Below are positions 18,773 to 26,599 of a DNA stretch of 64,000 nucleotides, piece after piece. This DNA comes from Symmachiella dynata (lineage in GTDB: Bacteria > Planctomycetota > Planctomycetia > Planctomycetales > Planctomycetaceae). The notes under the pieces were generated by a model that worked only from the letters and a program-made list of their open reading frames with translations, had not been told where the DNA came from and made no database searches. The translations under genes and the position numbers were made by a program. Numbering within the stretch: position 1 is the stretch's first letter; each line of letters starts with the position of its first letter. The DNA lies in NCBI RefSeq assembly GCF_007747995.1, contig NZ_CP036276.1, forward strand, positions 124,001 through 188,000. Reading direction: 5' to 3'.

Positions 18773-19492
18773 ATGCCTGTTCAAGACGATCCCGCTCCCG
18801 GCGTTCCCGAATGGGTTGTGACCTACGGTGACATGATGTCGCTGTTGCTGACGTTCTTCATCATGCTTGTCTCGATGAGCGAGATGAAAGAAGAAGGGAA
18901 GATGCGGGCTGCTCTGGACGCCATCAGCGAAGCGTTCGGTAATGAACAAGCGATGATGGGATCACCCGGCGATTCGTTCCAAACGACCAGTGTGCTCAGC
19001 AAGCTGAGTTCGATGGGGAATCTTTCGTTAGGGGGCACGCGCGAATCCGCTCTTAAAAATCGAGGTCCTGCGGGCAAATACGACCCGGTGCAACGAATTC
19101 GCGAAGGGACCGTCGTCACATTGGGCGGCGCAGCTATGTTTAAGCCTTTTGAGGCAGAGCTGTCCGACGAGCTGAAACGAAGTCTGGATTCGATTGCCAA
19201 CGTTTTGCGAAAGCGTTCGCGGCGGATTGAAGTACGGGGACATGCTGCGCCGACGGCATTGCCCAAGAACAGCAAGTTTCGAGATGCCTTCGACTTGTCA
19301 TTCGCCCGCGCCGATGCCGTTGCCAAATATCTTATCTCAAAAGAGATTCGGCCCGCGCGGATCCTGGTCAGTGCTGCCGGAGACAACGAACCGCGCTCTT
19401 TACGTCGCGGTTCTGAGCACCAAGCGCTCAATCGTCGGGTTGACGTGTATTTGATAGATTCCTATATAGAGCGGTCTTCAAAACACCGTTAG
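18773..19492 (+). CDS. motB: MotB, stator subunit with OmpA-like peptidoglycan-binding domain
   Basis: This is a 239-aa protein from the ATG at 18773, chosen because it begins just before PEWVVTYGDMMSLLLTFFIML, the MotB start; an upstream in-frame ATG at 18695 would add a non-conserved leader. Asp20 in YGDMMS is the ion-binding residue in the single transmembrane helix. The C-terminal OmpA-like domain (about 115-235) contains IEVRGHAAPTALP and the repeated R/A-rich helix LSFARADAVAKYLIS, and it anchors the stator to peptidoglycan. A plug-like stretch follows the helix. It lies 122 bp after motA. Confidence 0.92.
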   Translation: MPVQDDPAPGVPEWVVTYGDMMSLLLTFFIMLVSMSEMKEEGKMRAALDAISEAFGNEQAMMGSPGDSFQTTSVLSKLSSMGNLSLGGTRESALKNRGPAGKYDPVQRIREGTVVTLGGAAMFKPFEAELSDELKRSLDSIANVLRKRSRRIEVRGHAAPTALPKNSKFRDAFDLSFARADAVAKYLISKEIRPARILVSAAGDNEPRSLRRGSEHQALNRRVDVYLIDSYIERSSKHR

Positions 19493-19717
19493 CAGTAGGA
19501 TTTCTCAAAAACGACCGACGGATACATCGACGGCAGCTGCGCGCGACGTGATCAATACCAGTCATAGCAGCGCGGATGGGATTGTCGATGGTTCGCGAAT
19601 CGTGGCGCGGCGGGTTTCGATGTTTGTCTGTTGTCGGCCTGTTGTCGATAGCGACAATTCGCGATTTCAGCGTACATTCCGCACGAATTAGCCAATACCG
19701 TCATGGAGGATGGTTCA

Positions 19718-20275
19718 ATGGCGACGGCCACCACCGACGACCCCGGCAATGACACAGCGGAGGAACTTCCCGATGATCTGGAAGTCGCTCACGCCGCAGT
19801 CGCCGCACGCAAAAAAAAGATCAAGGCCGCCGGTTTAGTCGTCGGGCTCACGGTCGTCATGATGGGCGTCGGCTATATGTTTATGCCCGAAAGCAGTGCG
19901 GAAAATCTTGCTGAGGAGGATGAGTCCGCCATTGCCGCATCCGAAATCGAGGACGATACCGCCGAAGTCGAGATTGGCCAATTCAATTGCACCAACTCCC
20001 GCGCAGGGATCGACATCAGCGTCCACGTGAATTTTTCGTTGGTTGCCGAAGTCCAAAAAAGCAACGAACAAAATTTTCTGGATGCCAAAGATTTGTACGA
20101 GGCGCGCATCCGTGACATCGTCAATCGCGTGGCCCGCAGCGCCAGTCGCGACGACCTCAATGACCCGGCTTTAGACACACTCAAACGTGAATTTCGCGAA
20201 GGTATCAATCGCATCGTTCGCAAACATTATATCGTGAAGATCCATATTCCCGACTGGCAAACGATGGAACGTTAA
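19718..20275 (+). CDS. fliL: FliL-like stator-associated protein
   Basis: This is a 185-aa protein from ATG 19718, preceded by GGAGGA at 19705-19710 with good spacing; an upstream ATG at 19703 would place that SD inside the coding region. There is one transmembrane helix (AAGLVVGLTVVMMGVGYMF, about 38-57), a short acidic linker, and a C-terminal domain with INRIVRKHYIVKIHIPDWQT. FliL rings encircle the stator and raise its torque. The sequence is divergent, so the call also uses position, between motB and fliN. A short inverted repeat (TTGTCG/CGACAA, 19642-19657) lies upstream. Confidence 0.75.
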   Translation: MATATTDDPGNDTAEELPDDLEVAHAAVAARKKKIKAAGLVVGLTVVMMGVGYMFMPESSAENLAEEDESAIAASEIEDDTAEVEIGQFNCTNSRAGIDISVHVNFSLVAEVQKSNEQNFLDAKDLYEARIRDIVNRVARSASRDDLNDPALDTLKREFREGINRIVRKHYIVKIHIPDWQTMER

Positions 20276-20335
20276 TGCCATTGTTGTGACGAAACCACGA
20301 CAGGCGTTAAAGCGTCTCTACAAGCGAGAGCAACC

Positions 20336-21115
20336 GTGTCCGACGAAAACGATGATCTCCTCGATCCGGCAGAAATCGAAGCACTGCTCAATGAAGCAGG
20401 CGCAGGTGACGCACCGACTCCGCCGCCGCCACAAGCAACTGCGCCAGGCGCAGAAGCTTCTGCAAACGCTCCGGATACACCCGAGGCGGAGAGTGACCAA
20501 TTGTCGCAGGACGATTTGGATCGTCTCATGGCCGAAGCGACAAGCGGTACCGCGCCACTGGAATCCAAGCCAAAACCGCCGGCAGAAGCCGCGCCGCCGC
20601 AGGACAACGACGGCGATTTGCTTGACCCCAGTGAAATCGAACAACTACTCAAAGCGCAAGAACCAGGTGCTGCTGCCAGTCCCACAGCCGCTGCGACCTC
20701 TGCGCCGGCGTCGAACCTTTCCGCCGAAACCGACGAATTGCTGCGACAAGCCGAAGCAGGATTGGCGGCCGCCATTTCCACCGATGGCGGGGCACAAGGC
20801 AATCCGGGACCCTTTGGAAATCCGGAGCCTTACACCTTTCAAGAATTTGGGAAATCCACGTCTAGTGCGGACAATGTCGCGCTGAATACTTTGCACGACG
20901 TGGAATTGGACATTCGCATCGAACTGGGCCGCACGGAATTGTTGATCGAAGAAGTCCTGCAACTCCGCGATGGGTCGGTGGTCCCGCTCGACAAACTGGC
21001 CGGCGATCCCGTCGACGTGATCGTCAACGAACGCCTGATTGCCCGTGGCGAGGTTTTGGTTCTCAACGACAATTTCTGCGTACGAATCACGGAAATCCTA
21101 CCACCGCATCTCTAG
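20336..21115 (+). CDS. fliN: FliN with four N-terminal FliM-type EIDALL peptides
   Basis: This 259-aa protein starts at GTG (20336, after GAGAG). The C-terminal part (about 175-259: [70 protein letters not shown]) is a complete SpoA/FliN domain. Usual FliN is about 80-140 aa. The extra N-terminal region is disordered and has repeated short motifs at residues about 8-18 ([11 protein letters not shown]), 56-65 ([10 protein letters not shown]), 95-105 ([11 protein letters not shown]) and 128-136 (LSAETDELL), resembling the CheY-P-binding N-terminus of FliM (SQAEIDALL). No fliM lies between fliL and fliN, where it usually is. Likely a C-ring switch component with a multivalent CheY-binding tail. 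Confidence 0.92.
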   Translation: MSDENDDLLDPAEIEALLNEAGAGDAPTPPPPQATAPGAEASANAPDTPEAESDQLSQDDLDRLMAEATSGTAPLESKPKPPAEAAPPQDNDGDLLDPSEIEQLLKAQEPGAAASPTAAATSAPASNLSAETDELLRQAEAGLAAAISTDGGAQGNPGPFGNPEPYTFQEFGKSTSSADNVALNTLHDVELDIRIELGRTELLIEEVLQLRDGSVVPLDKLAGDPVDVIVNERLIARGEVLVLNDNFCVRITEILPPHL

Positions 21116-21183
21116 CCGCACGTCATTGCGTCACATCAACATTTTTTAGCACGCAGCAACGCGACTCATTTGTTCTCGAGACT

Positions 21184-21990
21184 ATGACACGAAACCTATT
21201 ATTTGCATTCGTCGGACTATGTGTTTGGGCAGGGTGCGCGCTGCCCGCTGTCTGTCTCGCCGCTCCTCCGAAAACCGCATCCGGAAATTCAAATCCTCCT
21301 GCAGTCATCGGTGAAGCGCAAAAACAGGGCTTTCAAAATCCGCTTGACAAAAAGTTTCCGCAGGCGAGTACTGCTAAGAAATCATCGGCATCCTCAACTG
21401 AGACACAGCGCAAGAAAAAAGGGGGATCGTTGGTGCAATCGGCCTTGGGCTTAGCATTCGTGCTCTGCCTGATTCTCATCGTCGCTGCTTGGGCCAAACG
21501 ACATTTGCCGCAAGCCAACAGCGCACTTCCCTCTGAAGCGGTGCAAATTCTCGGACAGCGGGCCGTCGGACAACGGCAGATGATTCAATTGATTCGATGT
21601 GGCTCACGGATATTAGTCCTCGGCGCGACTCCCAATGGGCTGACCACGTTGAGCGAGATCACCGATCCGGTCGAGGTGGATTATCTCGCCGGGTTATGCC
21701 GCCAGGACCACCCCCATTCGGTCACATCCGCTTTTTCGCGTCTCTTTCAAAATTATCGCGACATGAGCGACGATTCTACTCCGCCCGCCAACCCAATGGG
21801 GGCGCTGTCGTCGAAGCTGCGACGGACTGATCCGGCGACGGATGTACCTCAAAATCCGCCGCATCAATCCATGACCGAAACATCAGCTGAAACGCCTGAG
21901 CGTTCACTGAAGGAGCGATTGGGCCGCCTCGGTCCGTCTGGCGATTCCTCGCGGTTCTCGCCGCCCGGCGCGGAGGGTTCTTATGAGTAA
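21184..21990 (+). CDS. fliO: FliO, export gate assembly protein
   Basis: This 268-aa protein has a signal peptide or N-terminal hydrophobic segment (LLFAFVGLCVWAGCALPAVCLA), a Gly/Ser/Pro-rich periplasmic linker, one transmembrane helix (about 82-100, ALGLAFVLCLILIVAAWA), then a small cytoplasmic domain with SEAVQILGQRAVGQRQMIQLIRCGSRILVLGATPNGLTTLSEI, the FliO family pattern. The C-terminal tail (about 180-268) is longer than in enteric FliO and disordered. FliO helps FliP assemble. Its last 8 bp overlap fliP, so the two are translationally coupled. Confidence 0.85.
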   Translation: MTRNLLFAFVGLCVWAGCALPAVCLAAPPKTASGNSNPPAVIGEAQKQGFQNPLDKKFPQASTAKKSSASSTETQRKKKGGSLVQSALGLAFVLCLILIVAAWAKRHLPQANSALPSEAVQILGQRAVGQRQMIQLIRCGSRILVLGATPNGLTTLSEITDPVEVDYLAGLCRQDHPHSVTSAFSRLFQNYRDMSDDSTPPANPMGALSSKLRRTDPATDVPQNPPHQSMTETSAETPERSLKERLGRLGPSGDSSRFSPPGAEGSYE

Positions 21991-23002
21991 ATCTCCCGCA
22001 GCCACGAAGGATTATCTCAAATCAGCAATCCGCCGCGCGCGGCGTTTGGCGCTCTTATTTTCTGCATTGGTATTGGTCAGCGTACTCGTTGCTCCGGCTG
22101 ATTCTTGGGCGCAAAACGGCAAGCAAAGCGGACGGCCACGCGCGCGTGCCAACCAAGGAGCCGTTCGCGCTCCCGGTGCACCACTGCCGGTTGATCCCGG
22201 AGCAAACCTTCCAGCTGCTAAGCAAAACGGCCTGCCGATCGTCGGTGATTTTAATCCCGAATCGCTCGTCTCGCCCGATGGCATGACCTCGACAATGAAC
22301 CTGATGCTCACGCTGACGGTGATGACGTTGGCCCCGTCGATCTTCATCATGACCACCTGCTTTATCCGCTTCATCGTGGTGTTAGGGCTGTTGCGGCAGG
22401 CACTGGGCACGCAGCAACTCCCCCCCAATCAAGTCATCGTTTCCTTGGCCCTGTTTCTCACCTTTGCCGTGATGGGGCCGATCTGGCAGCAGAGTTACGA
22501 ATCGGGCATCCGGCCTTATACAAACAACGAAGAGATCGTTATTGAGGACGGTAACGATCGGCTGACGCAAACATTCATCAACACCACGCGTCCGCTGCGC
22601 AGTTTCATGATCTGGCAAATCGACATTGGCAACAACGAGAACTCATTGATGTTGTTTGTCGACTATCAACGGGGACGGCCTGGATTTGTTGAGCCGAAGA
22701 CCTACGACGATGTCTCCATCTGGGCACTGTTACCGGCCTTCATGCTCAGCGAACTGAAGACGGCGTTTATCATTGGTTTTGTGATCTATTTGCCATTCGT
22801 GATCATCGACATGGTCATCGCCTCGGTATTGATCAGCATGGGCATGATGATGTTACCACCGGTGCTGATTTCGCTGCCGTTCAAATTGTTGCTATTCGTG
22901 TTGATCGACGGCTGGACACTAACTGTCGGCATGCTGTTGGAGAGCGTCACCGTCTCCGAGTCATTATCAGCACTGGCCCACTTACCCCCCCCATTCGTAT
23001 GA
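21983..23002 (+). CDS. fliP: FliP, export gate protein with long N-terminus and a central insert
   Basis: This 339-aa protein is much longer than the usual 245. A signal peptide (RRLALLFSALVLVSVLVAPADSWA) is followed by a Pro/Ala-rich segment, then the FliP core: TLTVMTLAPSIFIMTTCFIRFIVVLGLLRQALGTQQLPPNQVIVSLALFLTFAVMGPIW and the C-terminal helices LLPAFMLSELKTAFIIGFVIYLPFVIIDMVIASVLISMGMMMLPPVLISLPFKLLLFVLIDGW. Between the two helical pairs sits an enlarged hydrophilic region (YESGIRPYTNNEEIVIEDG ... YQRGRPGFVEPKTYDDVS). FliP pentamer with FliQ and FliR forms the export pore. The insert lies where the periplasmic loop is expected. Confidence 0.95.
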   Translation: MSKSPAATKDYLKSAIRRARRLALLFSALVLVSVLVAPADSWAQNGKQSGRPRARANQGAVRAPGAPLPVDPGANLPAAKQNGLPIVGDFNPESLVSPDGMTSTMNLMLTLTVMTLAPSIFIMTTCFIRFIVVLGLLRQALGTQQLPPNQVIVSLALFLTFAVMGPIWQQSYESGIRPYTNNEEIVIEDGNDRLTQTFINTTRPLRSFMIWQIDIGNNENSLMLFVDYQRGRPGFVEPKTYDDVSIWALLPAFMLSELKTAFIIGFVIYLPFVIIDMVIASVLISMGMMMLPPVLISLPFKLLLFVLIDGWTLTVGMLLESVTVSESLSALAHLPPPFV

Positions 23003-23137
23003 CGTCGCCAGAGAGGCCACCGAGAAAATTTGGAATGTGCGGTCATCGCGGATTAAAGAATTTCTCTGTGTCCTCTGTGCTCTCTGAGGCTAAAAAAACC
23101 TTCCCATTTTTAGTGGCGTTTCACCAAAGACTGTGCC
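23003..23137. other. fliP-fliQ spacer with a degraded repeat
   Basis: There is no gene in these 135 bp. They hold a Thr-codon-like repeat of CTCTGTG (around 23062-23080), of the type TCTCTGTGTCCTCTGTG, which is a common degenerate dispersed repeat in this kind of genome. It is long for a spacer within an export-gate operon. Confidence 0.4.
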
Positions 23138-23404
23138 ATGAGTCCTGACCAAGCTGTTGAACTGGCCCGTAGCGCCGTCGTGCTGACGCTGTTGCTCAGC
23201 GTGCCGATCATGGGCGTGGCCACGTTGGTCGGTTTGTTGATTAGTATTGCCCAAGCCGTGACGCAAATCCAAGATCAGACTTTGAGTTTCGTCCCTAAGA
23301 TCATTCTGATGCTCGTTACGACATTGTTGTTACTTCCCTGGTCGATCACCCTCATTGTCGAATATTCGGAAGATTTATTTCACAGCATTCCTGGCATGTT
23401 TTAA
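23138..23404 (+). CDS. fliQ: FliQ, export gate protein
   Basis: This 88-aa protein has two transmembrane helices (about 15-37, AVVLTLLLSVPIMGVATLVGLLISIAQAV, and about 52-72, LMLVTTLLLLPWSITLIVEYS) with the conserved TQIQDQTLSFVPKI between them. FliQ wraps the FliP/FliR helical core of the export gate. Length and order between fliP and fliR are standard. Confidence 0.95.
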   Translation: MSPDQAVELARSAVVLTLLLSVPIMGVATLVGLLISIAQAVTQIQDQTLSFVPKIILMLVTTLLLLPWSITLIVEYSEDLFHSIPGMF

Positions 23405-23453
23405 CGCACGTGCCGCTATGGTTCCCGATTCCAGACAGGCAAGGATGCCCGTT

Positions 23454-23561
23454 ATGAATAACTTTTTCACCATGGTCTTCTCGGTGATCGCCTTGGCGGC
23501 TGCCGTCCTGTTCTTTGCTCAGTCCATGCCGACCGAATTGGCTCGCAGAATCCTTTCCTAA
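23454..23561 (+). CDS. Possible 35-aa single-helix membrane microprotein between fliQ and fliR
   Basis: The frame starts at ATG 23454, with AAGG at 23441-23444 as a plausible SD (9-nt spacing), and encodes MNNFFTMVFSVIALAAAVLF followed by FAQSMPTELARRILS. One transmembrane helix (about 3-22) and a basic amphipathic tail are predicted. It has no named family. It sits alone in the 225-bp fliQ-fliR gap. It could be real or chance; comparison with relatives would decide. Confidence 0.35.
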   Translation: MNNFFTMVFSVIALAAAVLFFAQSMPTELARRILS

Positions 23562-23629
23562 GCTCTTTGGATCCTCCCCCGGATTGACCAAGAGCTCTCC
23601 CGCGAGGCGCACAGTCGCCCTCTTCGCAC

Positions 23630-24625
23630 GTGACCGAACTTCTCTCCAATTTGCTCCACGAGACCGCCGGGGCCAATGCACTCAATGCACTGACCGGTAC
23701 GGCGATTGGATATTTCTACGCCTTCACATTCGTCATGTTGCGGATGGCTGGGCTGATGACCATTGGGCCGGTCTTCGGACATCCCGGCTTACCGGTGAAT
23801 GTCCGCGTGCTGCTGGTCGTTGCACTGTCGATGCTGGTCACGCCGGCGATCTTCGCTGAGGCTCCGTGGCAGACAATCGCCAAATATGACGTCAACGGCG
23901 ATGGCCGACTTTCCATTGACGAGGCGCCGGTTAAGATGCAACCCCGCATCGCTCGGCTGTTGGAATCCGCTCCCCCGGGTCGGCAAGACGCCGTCTCGCC
24001 GCAACAGCTCGTCACATCGATTGAACCGCCGAAGTCGTTGGTCGATTATCTCTGGTCGGGAGTGGGCGAATTCTCGCTCGGTCTGGTCTTAGGCATCGGC
24101 GTCACGATTATTCTTTCGGGACTGCAACTTGCCGGGCACATGATTGATCAGCAAAGCGGGACGGCGGTGGGAGAAATCTTCAACCCGGCGTTCAACACCT
24201 CAGAAACTGTGACTGCGCGCCTGCTATCCTGGTTGGGACTGGCGATCTTCCTGGCTGTCGACGGCCAACTCAGCATGGTCTCCGCACTGCTCGAAACCTA
24301 TCAGGCGTTTCCGATTGGGGAAGGTTTCGTCGATAGCGGCGCCATCGATCTGCTGCACAACCTCTTCATACGTTCGTTGGCCTTGGCCCTGCAAGTCGCC
24401 GCTCCGGTGTTAGCTGTGATGTCACTGATCGCCGTGACGATGGGATTTTTAGGGCTGTCGGTCCCGCAAGTCAACGTGCTCGTCGTCGGCTTTCCTATTC
24501 GCGCGACCATTAGCTTGGTCGTGGTGAGTTTGACGCTTGTCGGCGCTGGCGGCGTGATTGTCGAGGCGGTCGAAATGTGCATTGAACAGTTGGAATATGC
24601 CATCGTCGGTGTCCCTCCGCTGTAG
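23630..24625 (+). CDS. fliR: FliR, export gate protein with an EF-hand insert
   Basis: This 331-aa protein starts at GTG (23630); enteric FliR is about 260 aa. The core matches FliR: FVMLRMAGLMTIGPVFGHPGLPVNVRVLLVVALSMLVTPAI, then GLQLAGHMIDQQSGTAVGEIFNPAFN, LLSWLGLAIFLAVDGQLSMVSALLETYQAFPIGEG and VNVLVVGFPIRATISLVVVSL. Between the second and third hydrophobic segments lies an added region (about 78-138) that contains DVNGDGRLSIDE at 87-98. This is a complete EF-hand loop with Asp, Asn, Asp, Arg, Ser and Glu at positions 1, 3, 5, 7, 9 and 12. Its purpose is unknown. FliR completes the FliPQR export pore. Confidence 0.95.
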   Translation: MTELLSNLLHETAGANALNALTGTAIGYFYAFTFVMLRMAGLMTIGPVFGHPGLPVNVRVLLVVALSMLVTPAIFAEAPWQTIAKYDVNGDGRLSIDEAPVKMQPRIARLLESAPPGRQDAVSPQQLVTSIEPPKSLVDYLWSGVGEFSLGLVLGIGVTIILSGLQLAGHMIDQQSGTAVGEIFNPAFNTSETVTARLLSWLGLAIFLAVDGQLSMVSALLETYQAFPIGEGFVDSGAIDLLHNLFIRSLALALQVAAPVLAVMSLIAVTMGFLGLSVPQVNVLVVGFPIRATISLVVVSLTLVGAGGVIVEAVEMCIEQLEYAIVGVPPL

Positions 24626-24697
24626 AAAACCATGTCAGGCGGTTGCCTGTCTCACTCAATCCTCTTCACCTTGTTGCGCTGCGGCGGAATTTGATTC

Positions 24698-25771
24698 ATG
24701 GCGGACGATCTTGGTGACAAGACAGAAGAACCGACAGATCGCAAGCGGAGTCAAACCCGCGAAAAGGGAAACGTTGCGCGCAGTCAGGATCTGAATACCG
24801 CCGGGTTGTTGTTGGCGGCGTCCGCGAGTTTGAAGTTCCTAGGGCCGGGACTCGTCGAAGCCCTTGTTAAAGTGCTGAGGATGTTTCTCGCTCCCCGCGA
24901 TTGGGAAACCGTCGATGCTCCGTTGATCTCCAAACTGTTGTGGGAAGTCTTTTCGCTGTTGGCGACGGGGATCCTGCCGTTCATGATTGCCATGGCAGCT
25001 GCCGCGCTCGTCTTAAACCTGGTGCAAGTTGGCTTCTTCGCAACAACCGAGCCGCTGATTCCCAAGTTCTCCAGGTTGAATCCACTGGAGGGAGCCAAAC
25101 GGATTTTGTCGATCACCGGTTTGGTGAAGTTGGCAGTCAGCATCGGCAAAATCGCCATCGTCGCCACCATTGCCGGCTGGTTCGTCACCGAGCAGATGGG
25201 ACATTTTCTGGAGACCATCAATTTTGAAACCGGTGTTTTCTTCTCCGACATCGGCGCGTCGATGGTGACGTTGGCATTTCAACTCGCCGCTGCGCTGGTG
25301 ATTTTGGCGATGCTCGACTATGGATTCCAACTGTGGAAATTCAATAAAGATCTCATGATGACCAAACAAGAGGTCCGTGAGGAAATGAAAAACATGGATG
25401 GCGATCCGCACATACGGCAACGGCGCAAGGAAGCCCATCGCAAATTGGCGACCTCTCAGGAACTACGCCAAGTCCAGGAAGCGGACGTGGTCGTGACCAA
25501 TCCCACCGAATTGGCCGTGGCCATCAAATACGATGCCAATAATATGGACGCGCCAATTGTCGTCGCCAAAGGAGCCGGAGAACTCGCCGCCCGCATCCGG
25601 CAACTCGCCGCCCAACATGGTGTGCCGATTGTTGAGAAAAAGCCGCTCGCGCAAGCGCTCTACAAAAACATCAAACCGGGCCAAGCCGTTCCGGTGGATC
25701 TCTACGAAGCGGTCGCCGAAATCCTGGCCTACGTCTACCGCCTGAACAACAAAGCCGCCTCCGCAGCCTGA
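24698..25771 (+). CDS. flhB: FlhB, export specificity switch, with NPTE autocleavage site
   Basis: This 357-aa protein starts at ATG 24698. It begins DKTEEPTDRKRSQTREKGNVARSQDL, the conserved cytoplasmic N-terminus, then has four transmembrane helices (about 33-55, 86-112, 140-165 and 185-208) and a cytoplasmic domain. The autocleavage site usually reads NPTH; here it is NPTE at 268-271 (VVVTNPTELAVAIKYD). The flanking pattern (RQVQEADVVVTNP, then IVVAKGAGELAARIRQLAAQHGVPIVEKKPLAQALY) is fully conserved. FlhB switches export from rod/hook to filament after FliK senses hook length. It is the last gene of the locus. Confidence 0.95.
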   Translation: MADDLGDKTEEPTDRKRSQTREKGNVARSQDLNTAGLLLAASASLKFLGPGLVEALVKVLRMFLAPRDWETVDAPLISKLLWEVFSLLATGILPFMIAMAAAALVLNLVQVGFFATTEPLIPKFSRLNPLEGAKRILSITGLVKLAVSIGKIAIVATIAGWFVTEQMGHFLETINFETGVFFSDIGASMVTLAFQLAAALVILAMLDYGFQLWKFNKDLMMTKQEVREEMKNMDGDPHIRQRRKEAHRKLATSQELRQVQEADVVVTNPTELAVAIKYDANNMDAPIVVAKGAGELAARIRQLAAQHGVPIVEKKPLAQALYKNIKPGQAVPVDLYEAVAEILAYVYRLNNKAASAA

Positions 25772-25879
25772 ACGGGCACCCAATCGATGAGCGTGCCTTT
25801 GGAACCGGGAGGGGCGAGGCACCTGCCGGTGACGCCCAGCGATGTGGTCGCGACTCTTTCGCGGGCAACCACACCCTAT

Positions 25880-26221
25880 TCAGCCTTGCGTGCGATAACC
25901 GAGTTCCGTCAATACTTCGCGGACGCGATCTAATTGACGGCCTTGGATTTCAATGGCCCCCTCTTTGAGCGTCCCGCCGGCGCCGCAGGCGGATTTGACT
26001 TTCTTCAGCAATTGCGGCAAATGGTCAGCTTCATCTTTGAGGTTGCGGATCACGGTCACGACTTTGCCTTTGCGCCGCTTTTCGACTGCTAGTTTGGCGG
26101 TCTGTTTTCCCGGCGGCACAATTTCTACTTCGGGTGGCGGACAGGTGCAGTCCGCTTCGAGTTGTTCACACTGTGGGCAATGCGGCGGGCGATCCCACTG
26201 GGTTCCTTCAAATAAGTGCAT
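25880..26221 (-). CDS. SUI1/YciH-family translation initiation-like protein
   Basis: This is a 113-aa protein from an ATG at 26221, with GGAG just upstream; a TTG at 26233 is an alternative. The C-terminal domain is SUI1/eIF1-like: KAKLAVEKRRKGKVVTVIRNLKDEADHLPQLLKKVKSACGAGGTLKEGAIEIQGRQLDRVREVLTELGY has the basic KGKVVTVIRNL, the CGAGG loop and the EIQG strand of YciH. The N-terminal part has a Cys cluster (CPQCEQLEADCTC) that may bind zinc. Bacterial YciH proteins are thought to affect start-codon selection fidelity. Convergent with flhB. Confidence 0.85.
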   Translation of the reverse strand: MHLFEGTQWDRPPHCPQCEQLEADCTCPPPEVEIVPPGKQTAKLAVEKRRKGKVVTVIRNLKDEADHLPQLLKKVKSACGAGGTLKEGAIEIQGRQLDRVREVLTELGYRTQG

Positions 26222-26323
26222 GTGCAACTCCAAGGGGGGGATGGGCGGGGGGATTTCCTGCGCCGTCCATCACTCCGACAAGACTCCAACGACAAGTATG
26301 GCTCACCCAAATCGATAAGGGAT

Positions 26324-26335
26324 CTACTTAAGTAG
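26324..26335. promoter_or_regulatory. 12-bp perfect palindrome in the SUI1-HDOD intergenic region
   Basis: CTACTTAAGTAG is a perfect dyad at 26324-26335, and a second half-like GGTATTTCTACC follows at once. It lies in the divergent 378-bp gap between the SUI1-type gene (minus) and the HDOD gene (plus), about 100 bp from the former and 265 bp from the latter. The rest of this gap has no gene. The site resembles a dimeric regulator operator; the regulator is not known. Confidence 0.4.
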
Positions 26336-26599
26336 GTATTTCTACCGGGGGGTTAGTGTAGTTGCAACCGTCATATTCCGTACGGTTTACGGCATGATGC
26401 CATTTCTCAACACATTCCCCTGTCCTAAACGTCAGCGCTTTGAAACATATCCTAAGTTGTCATTGACGAAACATCATGGAAAAGCGCCAAACGTTAGCCT
26501 GTGTAGAATGAGCGCCAAATTCTAGCCAGTAACTTGAATGGGGTCGGAAAGGATCCAATCCACGAAAATGAAGTGATTATTTAGGTGCGAGGGAAAACC

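Noticed and set aside
20276-20335. A missing or truncated fliM between fliL and fliN
   Set aside because: The 60-bp spacer has no room for fliM or a remnant. The gene is absent here, but it may be elsewhere in the genome, so I report absence from the locus only.
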